DNA of 64,000 nt, taken from positions 1 to 64,000 of the forward strand of contig CANNBJ010000007.1 in assembly GCA_947502835.1 (NCBI GenBank), written 5' to 3'. Of this stretch, positions 51,012-60,965 are shown piece by piece. The notes beneath the pieces are model-generated. The model saw only the letters and a program-made list of their open reading frames with translations, did not search any database and was not told the DNA's origin. The translations under genes and the position numbers were made by a program. The stretch is from Bdellovibrionales bacterium. Lineage in GTDB: Bacteria; Bdellovibrionota; UBA1018; CAIMNF01. Position 1 is the first letter of the stretch, and each line of letters opens with the position of its first letter.

Positions 51012-51041
51012 CCATTCTTCGGGTGCAGTTTTAAAAAATTT
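51012..51041 (+). repeat. right flank direct repeat of signalling block
   Basis: CCATTCTTCGGGTGCAGTTT with TAAAAAATTT is the partner of the repeat at 43318-43347. It lies 22 bases before the fusA start. Both are in the same orientation and about 7.7 kb apart. Confidence 0.65.
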
Positions 51042-51045
51042 GATA

Positions 51046-51063
51046 GGGTAGAGCTCACTACCC
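51046..51063 (+). promoter_or_regulatory. hairpin abutting the fusA start codon
   Basis: GGGTAG-AGCTCA-CTACCC forms a perfect 6-bp hairpin whose last base touches the fusA ATG. No other ribosome site is visible. It may limit initiation, or the message may begin within or just before it. Confidence 0.45.
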
Positions 51064-53193
51064 ATGGCAAAAGAAGCAAAAAAACTCGACGAAAAGACGC
51101 GTCAGGCGCTCTCCAAAATCCGCAACATCGGCATCATGGCCCACATCGATGCGGGCAAAACCACCACCACCGAGCGGATCCTGTTCTACACCGGCCGTAC
51201 GCATAAGCTTGGGGAAGTCCACGAGGGCACCGCCACGATGGATTGGATGCCGCAGGAACAAGAGCGCGGAATCACGATCACGGCCGCTGCGACGACCGCA
51301 TCCTGGAAAGACTACCGGATCAACATCATCGATACCCCGGGGCATGTGGATTTCACAATTGAAGTCGAACGCTCGCTTCGGGTGCTCGATGGCGCGATTG
51401 TCGTGTTCTGCGCGGTGGGCGGCGTCGAGCCCCAGAGCGAAACCGTATGGCGGCAAGCCGATAAATACGGAGTTCCCCGAATTGCATTCATCAACAAGCT
51501 TGATCGCGTGGGTGCGGATTTTCAATCGGTCGTAACCCAGATGAAAGAGCGATTGGGTTGTAAGCCCGTGCCGATTCAAATTCCGTGGGGCTCCGAGGAC
51601 CAGCTCATTGGCGTGATTGACCTGATCGAAATGAAGGCTCTCAAGTGGGAGTCAACAGATCTTGGGTCAAAGTACAAGGTCGAGGAAATCCCCGCCGATC
51701 TTCAGGACGAGGCCGAGATGTATCGCGCGAATCTCATTGAGCAGATCGCGGATTTCGACGAAGCGATCATGGAAAAGTACCTTGGCGGCGAGGTGCCGGG
51801 TGTGCCCGAGATCAAAGCGGCCCTTCGGAAAGGAGCCATTGGGCTGAAGGTGATTCCCGTCACTTGTGGAGCGAGTTTTAAAAACAAAGGTGTACAGACG
51901 CTGCTGGACGCCGTCGTGGATTACCTTCCATCGCCGGTCGATCTGCCTGCGGTGACCGCTCATCATCCAACCGATGAATCAAAAGAAATCGAGTGTTCGC
52001 CTGATCCTAGTGAGCCCTTTGCGGCGTTGGCGTTCAAAATCATGAGTGATCCCTTTGTCGGGCAGCTTACCTACATTCGTGTGTATTCGGGAAAGCTTGA
52101 GTCAGGACAGGTCTTCTGGAACACGAACAAAGGAAAGCGGGAGCGCGCAAATCGCTTGCTCAAGATGCACGCGAACAAATCCGAGGAAGTTTCGGAAGTG
52201 AGTGCGGGCGATATTGCCGCAATCGTGGGACTGAAGCTTGCCACAACAGGAGATACGTTTTGCTCGGAAGGCCGGCAGCTGCTGCTCGAAAAAATCGAGT
52301 TCCCGGAACCTGTGATTTCGATTGCAATCGAACCGAAGACCAAAGCCGATCAGGAAAAGCTCGGCGCAGCCCTGGCCCGCCTGGCCGTCGAGGATCCGTC
52401 TTTCCGGGTGTTGCAGAGTGAGGACACGGCGCAGACCCTGATCAGTGGAATGGGCGAGCTGCATCTTGAAATCATCGTTGATCGGCTGAAGCGTGAGTTC
52501 AAGGTGGAGGCCAACGTGGGTGCTCCGCAAGTTTCGTATCGTGAAACCATTTCGAGTGAAGCCCAAGGCGAGGCCAAATTCGTTCGTCAGGGTGAGGGTC
52601 AAAAGGGCCAGTACGCCCATTGCATCGTGAAGTTGAAACCGTCCGAGCGCGGCAAGGGCTTTGTGTTTACCAATAAAGCGACTGAGACCCAGATCCCGCG
52701 TCAGTTCGTTTCATCCGTTGAAACGGGGCTTAAGGAAGCCATGTCAGGCGGGGTGCTTGCGGGTTATCCTGCGATGGACATCGAGGCAACCCTTACGGGC
52801 GGCTCCTTCAGCGATACCGATTCCTCTGACATTGCCTTCAAGGTTGCGGCTGCAATGGCCTTTAAGGATGCGGCTGCCAAAGCAGGGCCCATGATCCTTG
52901 AGCCCCTCATGAAGTGCGAAGTGGTGTGTCCTGGCGACTACATGGGCTCGGTCATTGGCGATCTCAATGCCCGGGGCGGAAAGATCCATGGCATGAATGC
53001 CAGAGGCGAGCTTCAGATTATCGATGCAGAAGTACCGCTTTCCCGGATGTTCGGGTACTCGACGGCCCTCAGATCATCATCCCAAGGGCGCGCGACCTTT
53101 TCGATGCAGTTTTCGCACTATTCTCCCGTATCCGCCCAGGTTCTTGAGGAAATCAAGATCAGGGCCGGAATCCTGCCTCAGCGTCCGGTGTGA
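51064..53193 (+). CDS. fusA: elongation factor G
   Basis: EF-G drives translocation and ribosome recycling. The 709-residue GTPase has G1 [17 protein letters not shown], switch sequences with [19 protein letters not shown]3 [21 protein letters not shown]4 [10 protein letters not shown] and the C-terminal domain IV/V blocks ([40 protein letters not shown]). Length is slightly above the E. coli protein because of a Lys-rich N-terminal extension ([20 protein letters not shown]). It stands alone: a terminator and signalling block separate it from rpsG, and no tuf gene follows. Confidence 0.97.
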   Translation: MAKEAKKLDEKTRQALSKIRNIGIMAHIDAGKTTTTERILFYTGRTHKLGEVHEGTATMDWMPQEQERGITITAAATTASWKDYRINIIDTPGHVDFTIEVERSLRVLDGAIVVFCAVGGVEPQSETVWRQADKYGVPRIAFINKLDRVGADFQSVVTQMKERLGCKPVPIQIPWGSEDQLIGVIDLIEMKALKWESTDLGSKYKVEEIPADLQDEAEMYRANLIEQIADFDEAIMEKYLGGEVPGVPEIKAALRKGAIGLKVIPVTCGASFKNKGVQTLLDAVVDYLPSPVDLPAVTAHHPTDESKEIECSPDPSEPFAALAFKIMSDPFVGQLTYIRVYSGKLESGQVFWNTNKGKRERANRLLKMHANKSEEVSEVSAGDIAAIVGLKLATTGDTFCSEGRQLLLEKIEFPEPVISIAIEPKTKADQEKLGAALARLAVEDPSFRVLQSEDTAQTLISGMGELHLEIIVDRLKREFKVEANVGAPQVSYRETISSEAQGEAKFVRQGEGQKGQYAHCIVKLKPSERGKGFVFTNKATETQIPRQFVSSVETGLKEAMSGGVLAGYPAMDIEATLTGGSFSDTDSSDIAFKVAAAMAFKDAAAKAGPMILEPLMKCEVVCPGDYMGSVIGDLNARGGKIHGMNARGELQIIDAEVPLSRMFGYSTALRSSSQGRATFSMQFSHYSPVSAQVLEEIKIRAGILPQRPV

Positions 53194-53197
53194 CACA

Positions 53198-53247
53198 GTT
53201 GGAATTATTCCTGTTTCATCGTGGATCCAACGGAATTTTTTCTTTTT
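53198..53247 (+). terminator. probable terminator after fusA
   Basis: GTTGGA (53198-53203) pairs with TCCAAC (53226-53231) around a 22-nt loop with an inner GGAATTATTCC palindrome, and a T-rich run (TTTTTTCTTTTTC) follows. The stem is modest. Confidence 0.45.
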
Positions 53248-53316
53248 CTTGAACCTCCGGCTGGGTGCTAGGTGTTCGAAATTAAAGGATTGACCGGATT
53301 TTGACGATAAGATCGT

Positions 53317-56300
53317 ATGCTGACGGTTCCTTTTGTCGCCGGAAATGTAGTCTCAGACTTTTCGTATTTCAGGAGTGGAAGGACCATTCGGGGAATCGGC
53401 TTTTTGTTTTTTCTTGTCGTCCTTTTTTTTGGATCCGTAGCTGAAGCAGGCACCAACTCTTTTGACCCAATTTGCACCGAGTATGTGGGCCAGAAAAAAT
53501 TCAAACCCGGCGACACGATCTATTGGGAGACCAAGGTGGTTCCCGAATTCGAAAGCGTTTTGAAATCCCCGAGCCTTGAATCAGAAGCTCAACTGAACTC
53601 AAAAATGAAGAACATGATGGCCGCCTATGGACTTCGCGAAAATGAGATCAGCCAGTACAACTCCCAACGCCTGGTTTCGGATTGCGCAAAGACCCCGACG
53701 ATGGAGGGGTGCTATGCAATGCAGGCCTATTGCGTGCGGGATTTCGTTAAAAAAGAGCTGCCAACCTCCGTGATGAACACCCTTGGATGTTTGGAGCCGT
53801 ACAATCGGCCTTATTGCGGGAAGGCATTTCAGACAGCGGAGGGAATTGAAGCCAATCTGAATACATTGAAGGCGGTGGATGAAAAATTCTCCAAGGTCTT
53901 GGGAGATGCTCGTAAAAAGCCACTTGTTCCGGAGTATCTTGCCGATGTTGATTCTGCATTTACTGATTATTCAGCAAGAGTTCAGGAAGCGCTGAAGAAA
54001 GGGCTCAGTCTCACGAAAGCGATGAGGGATGAGCTCGAAAAGACACGAAAGACCTATGAGGAGAACAAGGCGACAATCAAGAACCTAGGTGATGCGGCCA
54101 AGGCCTTCGATCAATGCCGGGAATACTTGAAAGGCGAGGGTCTGAACGACAACCGCTCTTTGGTGGATCAGATTTGCTCGGCAAACGCGAATTCAGTCAT
54201 TCCACAAGAACTCGCGAGTTTCAGGAAAATCATGAAGGATCTTCGGGCGAATGAAAACGAGTTCCGGAGAAAAGACACCTTCTCGCTGGTAAAGGATACT
54301 TATGATCACTCCTTGCGGTCGGGTGCAAGGCAATTCCTTGAATCCTACTTTGGAATCAAGGGATCTCTTCCTGAAAAGAACGCCTACTGCAAAGCTATCG
54401 GAGGATGCAACGAGGCATTGAGTGGCGTTTACGATGAGGTGAGCGCGAATCGAGCGTCGCTCAAAAAGATAGATCGAGTTGCGGAGGCGGCATCCTTCAA
54501 TCAAGCGGTTGCGAAACTCAACCAGGCCTGTGCTGATGCTGCGGTCAGCATCCTGAGTGCAAGTGGGACGGCAAATCAGAATTCCATAGCCAAGGTGAAC
54601 AGTGCGTATTCCGATCTTGTAAACAAAACAGGCTTTGGAACACTCATGGGCATGGGGAAATTCAAGGATTCTGTAGGGTCCTTTGATCAGGAGGACTGCC
54701 TTGAGGCGGGCGAGGGAATGAAAATCCTGAGCGCCAATGATCCGAATCTCGATGCGTCACTTCAAGAGGCTCTGAACACGGTTTCCGACAAAATGAAGGA
54801 GCTGCAAAAACAAAAGGGATCGATCGTCGACTCATCGAATCCGTATCCTGGGCTCCGATACTTCCTTGAGTATGAGCCGCTTTCCCTGCGCGAGGTGGTC
54901 CGTCTTCGAAACGACCCTCAAATGGCAAGTCTCATGTGTCTTGAGATCGACAAGATTTATCGAAAGGAAAAGAACTCTCGTGTGATCACCGGTGTCCTTA
55001 CCGGACTGGCGATCGCCGGAGCGGTTGCCGCCACAGTCCTGAGCGGAGGGCTTGCCTCTCCAACACTGGTGGCAGCTCTGGGAATGAGTTCGGTTGCAAT
55101 CGGAGTGGGAACGGGGGCCGCGGGCTACGCGAACGCGAAGTACCAAGAAACAAAATACGAGCAATCAGTACAAACCAAGGCTTTTGATGCGCAGCTTGGT
55201 CAGAGTCTTGTGGATCAGTATCACTTTCAGGGAAATGCGGAACTGGTGGGGATTGCGGCCTCGTTTGCACCGGGAGCTGGAAAGCTGCTCTACAAGGGAG
55301 CAAGTCAGGTTGCCGTCCGAACCGGACTTGCGACGAGCGTGGAGCTTGCCTCCAGCACCCTGAATACTGCGGTTCGAACATCCCCGATTGTGATTCAAAC
55401 GGCAAAACTGACGAAGCCTGCGGCAGATCTCATTGCGAAGGTGAATGCAGGTGCAAAGGTGTATCTGTCCGAGCTGCAAGTGGCACTTGCCTCGAAGGTC
55501 GGGCCGAAAACGATGTCCACAAGTGTCGCCATGTTCAACGGAATCGCGGATGGAATGGCAACGGATGTGGCGCTCAGTTTTGGTGTCCATGCTCTCGCAC
55601 ATCCGGATCCGTATTCGGAGGAGGGGATGCTCGATTTGTTGACAGAGCTCGCAATGTCCCGCGGAATTTCTGCAATCGGAAGGTCAGGGGCGGCATTCCT
55701 GAATTCGAGAAGGCCGAACTGGAAGATGAGCATCGGAAAAACCGGGACGCCCGATACGGGCTTCACCAAAAACCCGGAAGTCAAAACCGGTAACACTCCC
55801 GGCATGGGAGCCCGCTCCCTGGATCAAAGCCTGAGGGGTGAGGCGCTTCCGGAGCGAGCAGCTCGGAGCGTGACCCTTCATAATCCGGAAACCGGAGAGC
55901 AGTATCGCAGATACAATTATGAATATCGACAGGTCATCTGGCAGAATCTCCCCGACGCTGATCCGCTCAAAAAGACATTGAGGACCCTGGATGAAAAGGG
56001 TGTAAAGGTCATTGAGTTCAACGGCAGTAAGAAAGACGGCAATTTTGATGGCCTTTATCTTGGAAAAAAATCAATCACTGATCCCAAAAAGGGCTCCGTT
56101 GGCACTTATGAGGTCATTGCGCTGAACTCGGAGTTGTTCCAGCGGCGTGGAGCAATTTTCAAAATCCTCGAACATGAGGCCGGACATTGGAATACTTTCG
56201 GAAAGACCGGAAAGTCCTTTCAGTTCACGAAGGGCGGGACCGAGGTGATCCGGGGAGACGGGTTCAAGTACAAGGGGAATCTCGGTTCCTACGGAAAGTT

Positions 56301-57663
56301 TGCGGCCGCCGATGAGGCGACCCAGTACCTGAAACAGGGAATGAAGGAGCTGCGCGGAGTTCCAGAGGCTGGAGTGCAGGACCGGTTCCGGGAAAATTTC
56401 GATCTTCCCTTGAGCGAGGTGTTCGGCACATCCCACCGGGAGGGGTTTTCGAAGGCGAAGTTCTCGATCGGCAGCTCGAAGGATTTCGCATCCCTCGAAG
56501 CGGAACTCCATTCGGATCTCGCAAAACAGGCAAGAGAGAAGCCCTTTTCAATTGATGAGGCCCTCGATCGCTGGCAGCCCGACGGAAAGTTCGAAATCGA
56601 GCTTGAAAGCGGAGGCAATCGCTTGAAGAAACAATTCGAACTTGATCTGTCAAGGCACGAGGGCGCGCCTCGTGATCAGAAGTCCTTCGATGCCCTGAAG
56701 AGGGAGCGAGAAACAATTCGTGGGCAGGAGCGCGCAAGGATCATCAAAGAATTCGAAAAGTTGGGCACTAGTTCTGAGGAGTTCCGGGATCAGGAGGTGA
56801 TTGACTATATTGACAGGGAGAGCGTCAGGGCGGCGGAACGGTTGATGGGGGAGAAGCATCCGTGGCTCAAGGACTTTACGGAGAATTTCTCAAGAGACAT
56901 GGAAGCGAGGTCGAAGCGTTACACCTCTGCGGAAACGGAGGGAAAGGAAACGCTCCGGAAGCTCGAGGACGCGGAACGAAGAGGGAAGATCACCCAAAAA
57001 GATTACTATGAACTGAGGAGAGCCTTGACCCGCGGATCTACGGCACTTCGTCCGGATGGGGCCGGTGGAAAATTGCCCGACGGCGAAAGCTTCAGCTATC
57101 ATCTGATTCCTGGGGAGCAGCAAAAAGTCCTGATGCTCTCCAGCAAGGAGGATTATGGCGAGCTTTTGAGAAGGCAGAACCGGAACGAAACCTTGAATCT
57201 CAGTCAGGTTGCGAGGCCCGGCCTTGCGAACGTGAGGGATGGAAAGGTTTTGGTGTTGCAGGGATCCGGACGCTGGGAGAAGACGTCTGGTGACGGCTAT
57301 GTGGATGTATTTGTTCCGGAATCCGCAGTTTTGCCTGCCAATGCCATCACCCTTGAAAAAGGAGTGAGCAAGGAACAGGTGAGAACCGTGAATCTTCTCT
57401 CTTCCCGCGGAAATGCAGGCACGAACCCTGAGTTCATGGACCTGAAGCTGAACCGGATGGAGGAACGATTTAAACGAGTGCTCATTCCAAAGTCCGAAGT
57501 GTCAGCACCTTTCTCGGGGCCCGGTCAGCAGTTGGATGAATTGATGAACCAGGGGCTGCAGCAGGATCCGGCCAAGTTCAATGGCATCTTCTCCTCCCCC
57601 GAGTGGAAGAAATGGAATACGGATCAGCGACTGAAGCGCATGCGGGAGCTCTTTCCGGAATAG
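53317..57663 (+). CDS. 1448-residue secreted protein with HExxH motif
   Basis: I do not recognise this very large protein. After an N-terminal hydrophobic segment (IRGIGFLFFLVVLFFGSVAE, signal peptide or anchor) come about 500 helical residues with paired cysteines. A Gly/Ala-rich hydrophobic stretch (near residues 557-610, VLTGLAIAGAVAATVLSGGL) follows, of the type seen in membrane-inserting toxins. Then a globular half contains ILEHEAGHWNTF, an HExxH zinc-protease motif at about residues 953-957. The C-terminus is charged and helical (AERRGKITQKDYYELRRALT). It interrupts the usual fusA-rpsJ link. A secreted metallopeptidase, toxin or adhesin are the options; its substrate is unknown. Confidence 0.75.
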   Translation: MLTVPFVAGNVVSDFSYFRSGRTIRGIGFLFFLVVLFFGSVAEAGTNSFDPICTEYVGQKKFKPGDTIYWETKVVPEFESVLKSPSLESEAQLNSKMKNMMAAYGLRENEISQYNSQRLVSDCAKTPTMEGCYAMQAYCVRDFVKKELPTSVMNTLGCLEPYNRPYCGKAFQTAEGIEANLNTLKAVDEKFSKVLGDARKKPLVPEYLADVDSAFTDYSARVQEALKKGLSLTKAMRDELEKTRKTYEENKATIKNLGDAAKAFDQCREYLKGEGLNDNRSLVDQICSANANSVIPQELASFRKIMKDLRANENEFRRKDTFSLVKDTYDHSLRSGARQFLESYFGIKGSLPEKNAYCKAIGGCNEALSGVYDEVSANRASLKKIDRVAEAASFNQAVAKLNQACADAAVSILSASGTANQNSIAKVNSAYSDLVNKTGFGTLMGMGKFKDSVGSFDQEDCLEAGEGMKILSANDPNLDASLQEALNTVSDKMKELQKQKGSIVDSSNPYPGLRYFLEYEPLSLREVVRLRNDPQMASLMCLEIDKIYRKEKNSRVITGVLTGLAIAGAVAATVLSGGLASPTLVAALGMSSVAIGVGTGAAGYANAKYQETKYEQSVQTKAFDAQLGQSLVDQYHFQGNAELVGIAASFAPGAGKLLYKGASQVAVRTGLATSVELASSTLNTAVRTSPIVIQTAKLTKPAADLIAKVNAGAKVYLSELQVALASKVGPKTMSTSVAMFNGIADGMATDVALSFGVHALAHPDPYSEEGMLDLLTELAMSRGISAIGRSGAAFLNSRRPNWKMSIGKTGTPDTGFTKNPEVKTGNTPGMGARSLDQSLRGEALPERAARSVTLHNPETGEQYRRYNYEYRQVIWQNLPDADPLKKTLRTLDEKGVKVIEFNGSKKDGNFDGLYLGKKSITDPKKGSVGTYEVIALNSELFQRRGAIFKILEHEAGHWNTFGKTGKSFQFTKGGTEVIRGDGFKYKGNLGSYGKFAAADEATQYLKQGMKELRGVPEAGVQDRFRENFDLPLSEVFGTSHREGFSKAKFSIGSSKDFASLEAELHSDLAKQAREKPFSIDEALDRWQPDGKFEIELESGGNRLKKQFELDLSRHEGAPRDQKSFDALKRERETIRGQERARIIKEFEKLGTSSEEFRDQEVIDYIDRESVRAAERLMGEKHPWLKDFTENFSRDMEARSKRYTSAETEGKETLRKLEDAERRGKITQKDYYELRRALTRGSTALRPDGAGGKLPDGESFSYHLIPGEQQKVLMLSSKEDYGELLRRQNRNETLNLSQVARPGLANVRDGKVLVLQGSGRWEKTSGDGYVDVFVPESAVLPANAITLEKGVSKEQVRTVNLLSSRGNAGTNPEFMDLKLNRMEERFKRVLIPKSEVSAPFSGPGQQLDELMNQGLQQDPAKFNGIFSSPEWKKWNTDQRLKRMRELFPE

Positions 57664-58069
57664 GTCTCCACCGATTTCGTTTCAAGCCTGCATCGTCCGA
57701 CTCCTTCAATTCCGATCTTTCTTCTTGCCATCTTGTGCCACCTTCGGTAGAAGTAACGGCTTGTCGCACCAAATTTAGCTCTGCTACTACATTTCGCAGG
57801 CTGTCTTGGTTAAAAATGTCATACAGATGACATCTCTCTCCCCAAAGGAAGAGCCGAGGCGAGGCGTAAATGGCGAAATTCGGGTGAAAGACGCTCGTTT
57901 CGAGGGGGTTCCCTCAAAAACAAGAGTCTCCGGGTTTCAGTCACTGTGAAGGATGAGAGCGTATTCGGTCGTTAGTTGAATAGAAAACCTCAAGCGCTCC
58001 TTGGCGTGGTTGTGTTTCACCGGTTGTCGGTGTTTCCCGCCCGAAAAGGACGACGAAAGAAGGAATGAT
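57664..58069 (+). promoter_or_regulatory. S10 operon leader/promoter region
   Basis: These 406 bases before rpsJ contain no good coding frame. A palindrome ATGTCAT-ACAG-ATGACAT lies at 57816-57833, and a weak -35/-10 pair (TTGTCG 57761, TACTAC 57785) is upstream of it. The rest is purine-rich and can form several stems (for example CACCGGTTGTCGGTG near 58017). In E. coli the S10 leader binds L4 for autoregulation; this region could do the same, but no conserved structure was proven. Confidence 0.5.
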
Positions 58070-58384
58070 ATGGCAGTCGCAGAACACAAGATTCGCATCA
58101 AACTCAAGGCGTTTGATCACCGCGTTTTGGATAAATCTGTGTGGGAAATCGTGAACACCGCAAAGAGAACCGGCGCGGTGGTTCGTGGTCCAATCCCCCT
58201 CCCCACAGTCATCAACAAGTACACAGTGCTTCGCTCTCCTCACGTGGACAAGAAATCCCGCGAGCAATTCGAAGTCAGAACCCACAAGCGTCTTTTGGAC
58301 ATCGTGGAACCAACCCAGCAGACCATCGATTCTTTGATGAAGCTCGATTTGTCCGCAGGCGTGGATGTGGAGATTAAATCTTAA
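58070..58384 (+). CDS. rpsJ: 30S ribosomal protein S10
   Basis: S10 (also NusE) binds 16S rRNA in the head. The 104-residue protein has [40 protein letters not shown] and [23 protein letters not shown] 58070 has AAGGA 6 nt upstream. It heads the S10 operon. Confidence 0.98.
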   Translation: MAVAEHKIRIKLKAFDHRVLDKSVWEIVNTAKRTGAVVRGPIPLPTVINKYTVLRSPHVDKKSREQFEVRTHKRLLDIVEPTQQTIDSLMKLDLSAGVDVEIKS

Positions 58385-58467
58385 GTTTTTGAAAACGGAG
58401 TCGGCACTCGCGGGTAACCGCGAAGATGAGACGGCCTCCAGACCCAAAAATACAAATAGGTGAGGTT

Positions 58468-59169
58468 ATGGAACAAACTACTGAAACACAAGCGAATGCA
58501 ACATCTGCGACGCTCTCGACCGGACTCGGTGGAGTCCTTGGCGTAAAGGCCGGGATGACCCAGGTTTATGGTGAAGATGGTCGCTCCCTTGCGGTAACTG
58601 TGATCGAAATCAAGAAGAACACAGTGACTCAAGTCAAAAAGTCCGACAAACACGGGTACTCCGCGGTTCAAGTCGGATTTCTTCCCAAGAAAGATTCTCG
58701 CGTGAATAGCGCTGAAAAGGGTCATTTTAAAAAGTCCGGCCAGCCCGGATTCTACCATGCCCAGGAGTTCCGCTTTGCGGACGACAAGGGTCTTGAAGGT
58801 TTGGCAGAAGGCATGAGCCTGACCGCCGAGTTCATCAAGGCCGGCGATCTGATCGACGTAAGCGCGGTAAGCAAAGGAAAAGGCTTTCAGGGCGTAATGA
58901 AGCGTTATCACTATGCCGGGGGCTTCAAGTCCCACGGGGCGTCCGTTTCCCACCGCCAGATCGGTTCCATCGGGAACCGCGCGGATCCGGGTAAGGTGTT
59001 CAAGGGCAAGAAAATGCCCGGACACATGGGCCACAAAAAAGTATCCATCCAGAACCTCAAAGTGGTTCGGGTTGATCTCGACCAGGGAATCGTACTGGTT
59101 CACGGAAGCGTGCCGGGCCCGATCAGCGGCATCGTGACCATTCAAAAAGCAGTAAAGGCTGAGGTGTAA
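58468..59169 (+). CDS. rplC: 50S ribosomal protein L3
   Basis: L3 starts 23S rRNA folding and touches the peptidyl-transferase region. The 233-residue protein has GVLGVKAGMTQVY, RYHYAGGFKSHGASVSHRQI and the tip loop GKKMPGHMGHKKVSIQNLKV. It has an N-terminal extension of about 20 residues rich in Thr, Ala and Ser before the usual start, which is not standard. ATG 58468 is preceded by AGGTGAGG. The 83-nt gap after rpsJ has no separate gene. Confidence 0.97.
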   Translation: MEQTTETQANATSATLSTGLGGVLGVKAGMTQVYGEDGRSLAVTVIEIKKNTVTQVKKSDKHGYSAVQVGFLPKKDSRVNSAEKGHFKKSGQPGFYHAQEFRFADDKGLEGLAEGMSLTAEFIKAGDLIDVSAVSKGKGFQGVMKRYHYAGGFKSHGASVSHRQIGSIGNRADPGKVFKGKKMPGHMGHKKVSIQNLKVVRVDLDQGIVLVHGSVPGPISGIVTIQKAVKAEV

Positions 59170-59170
59170 G

Positions 59171-59800
59171 ATGCCATCTTTAGAACTGTTCAATCAGAAA
59201 AAAGAAAAAGTCGGCAACATCAATCTGAGTGATGCGGTTTTCGCAACCGAGATCAATCGTGGTCTGGTTCATCAGGTGGTGAAGGCTCAACTCGCGGAGC
59301 GCCGTCAGGGAACCGCGAAAACAAAAGTTAAATCCGAAGTGCGTGGCGGTGGAGCAAAGCCGTTCAAGCAAAAGGGAACCGGGAATGCACGTCAGGGTTC
59401 GACTCGTTCGCCACTCATGGTGGGCGGCGGTCAGAACTTCGGACCCCAGCCTCGTTCCTATGCAGAACGCACTCCGAAGGAAATGGTCAAAGGAGCTCTT
59501 CGCTCGGCCCTTTCTGATCGGGTGAAGGCGGCTCGCGTGATTGTCCTCGACAAGCTCACGTTCGCAAAGCCAAAGACCTCGGATGCTGAAAAAGTGATCA
59601 AGGATACCTTCAAGCTCGACAAGGTTCTTGTGATTGCAACTGCGGATCAGAATGTCGAACTTTCCATGAGGAACCTGAAGGGTGTTCGCATGCTTCGTAC
59701 CGAAGGCCTGAATGTGTACGACATCCTCAAGCACGATTGGCTCATGATGACCCAGGACGCGGTGAAGGCGATCGAAACCCGTCTCGGAGTGGAGAAGTAA
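59171..59800 (+). CDS. rplD: 50S ribosomal protein L4
   Basis: L4 lines the exit tunnel and in many bacteria represses its own operon. The 209-residue protein has VKSEVRGGGAKPFKQKGTGN, a tunnel-loop sequence with the usual KPWRQKGTGRAR form slightly changed (PFKQKGTGNAR), followed by QGSTRSPLMVGGGQNFGPQP. It starts 1 nt after rplC. Confidence 0.97.
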   Translation: MPSLELFNQKKEKVGNINLSDAVFATEINRGLVHQVVKAQLAERRQGTAKTKVKSEVRGGGAKPFKQKGTGNARQGSTRSPLMVGGGQNFGPQPRSYAERTPKEMVKGALRSALSDRVKAARVIVLDKLTFAKPKTSDAEKVIKDTFKLDKVLVIATADQNVELSMRNLKGVRMLRTEGLNVYDILKHDWLMMTQDAVKAIETRLGVEK

Positions 59801-59801
59801 C

Positions 59802-60098
59802 ATGCAAGAAAAAATCTTTAGCGTAATCAAGCGACCTGTGGTGAGCGAGAAGAGCACGGCTCTTGCCGAAGTGGCGAATCGCTACGTGTTCGAAGTGGAC
59901 GCATCCGCATCCAAGCCTGAAATCAAGTCTGCCGTGGAGCAGCTCTTCAAGGTGAAGGTGAAGGCAGTGAACACCAGCATGATGCACGGTAAAAACAAGC
60001 GCTCCGGACGTTTCGAGTTCAAGCGCTCCAATTGGAAGAAAGCTGTGATCACCCTGGCTCCGGGCCAGAAGATCGAGCTTTTCCAGGTAAAACAGTAA
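59802..60098 (+). CDS. rplW: 50S ribosomal protein L23
   Basis: L23 sits at the tunnel exit and docks trigger factor and SRP. The 98-residue protein reads IKRPVVSEKSTALAEVANRY, then FEVDASASKPEIKSAVEQLF and VKAVNTSMMHGKNKRSGRF, as in the family. It begins 1 nt after rplD. Confidence 0.96.
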   Translation: MQEKIFSVIKRPVVSEKSTALAEVANRYVFEVDASASKPEIKSAVEQLFKVKVKAVNTSMMHGKNKRSGRFEFKRSNWKKAVITLAPGQKIELFQVKQ

Positions 60099-60120
60099 TT
60101 GGGTGATAGAGGAATAGATT

Positions 60121-60951
60121 ATGGCAGTGAAAACGTTTAAGCCGACAACCCCGACCCTCCGGTTCAAGACCGTGGCGGACTTCTCGGTTCTGACCAAGAA
60201 GTCGGAACAGCCTAGCCGTCCGAACCGTCTCCGGACTTTCAAAAACAAATCCGGTGGACGGAACGTACACGGGCGCATCACCGTTCAGCAGATCGGTGGC
60301 GGACACAAGCACCACTATCGCTTGATTGATTTCAAGCGGAACAAGGAAGGCGTGACTGGAACCGTTGCATCCATTGAATACGATCCGAATCGTACAGCTT
60401 GGATCGCTTTGGTGAACTACGCAGATGGAGACAAGCGCTTCATTATCGCTCCCGAAGGACTCAAGGTCGGCGACAAGGTGATCTCCAGCAATAGCGCGGA
60501 CATCAAGCCGGGCAACAGCCTTCAGATCTTCAATATTCCTGTCGGTACTTTCCTTCACAACATCGAAGTTGAGCCAGGCAAGGGCGGAAAGCTCGCCCGT
60601 TCCGCGGGCAGCTACGGTCAGCTGATGGCGAAGGAAACCGAATATGCACAGGTTCGTATGCCAAGCGGTGAGATCCGCCTGATTCATATCAACTGTCGCG
60701 CATCCATCGGCCAGGTATCGAACCTTGAGCACGAGAACGTGACAATCGGTAAAGCAGGTCGTACTCGCTGGATGGGGATTCGTCCGACCGTCCGCGGTGT
60801 GGCGAAAAACCCTGTTGACCATCCGATGGGTGGTGGTGAAGGCAAGAGCTCCGGCGGTCGTCATCCGACGACTCCGTGGGGTAAGCCGACCAAAGGTTAT
60901 AAAACCCGTAAAAACAAGCGCACCGACGCTTTCATCGTGAAACGCGCTTAA
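60121..60951 (+). CDS. rplB: 50S ribosomal protein L2
   Basis: L2 is a core protein near the peptidyl-transferase centre. The 276-residue protein has [39 protein letters not shown], and the conserved C-terminal [20 protein letters not shown] with the essential His and the [18 protein letters not shown] tail. The length is normal. Confidence 0.98.
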   Translation: MAVKTFKPTTPTLRFKTVADFSVLTKKSEQPSRPNRLRTFKNKSGGRNVHGRITVQQIGGGHKHHYRLIDFKRNKEGVTGTVASIEYDPNRTAWIALVNYADGDKRFIIAPEGLKVGDKVISSNSADIKPGNSLQIFNIPVGTFLHNIEVEPGKGGKLARSAGSYGQLMAKETEYAQVRMPSGEIRLIHINCRASIGQVSNLEHENVTIGKAGRTRWMGIRPTVRGVAKNPVDHPMGGGEGKSSGGRHPTTPWGKPTKGYKTRKNKRTDAFIVKRA

Positions 60952-60965
60952 GAAGGAGAATCCAC

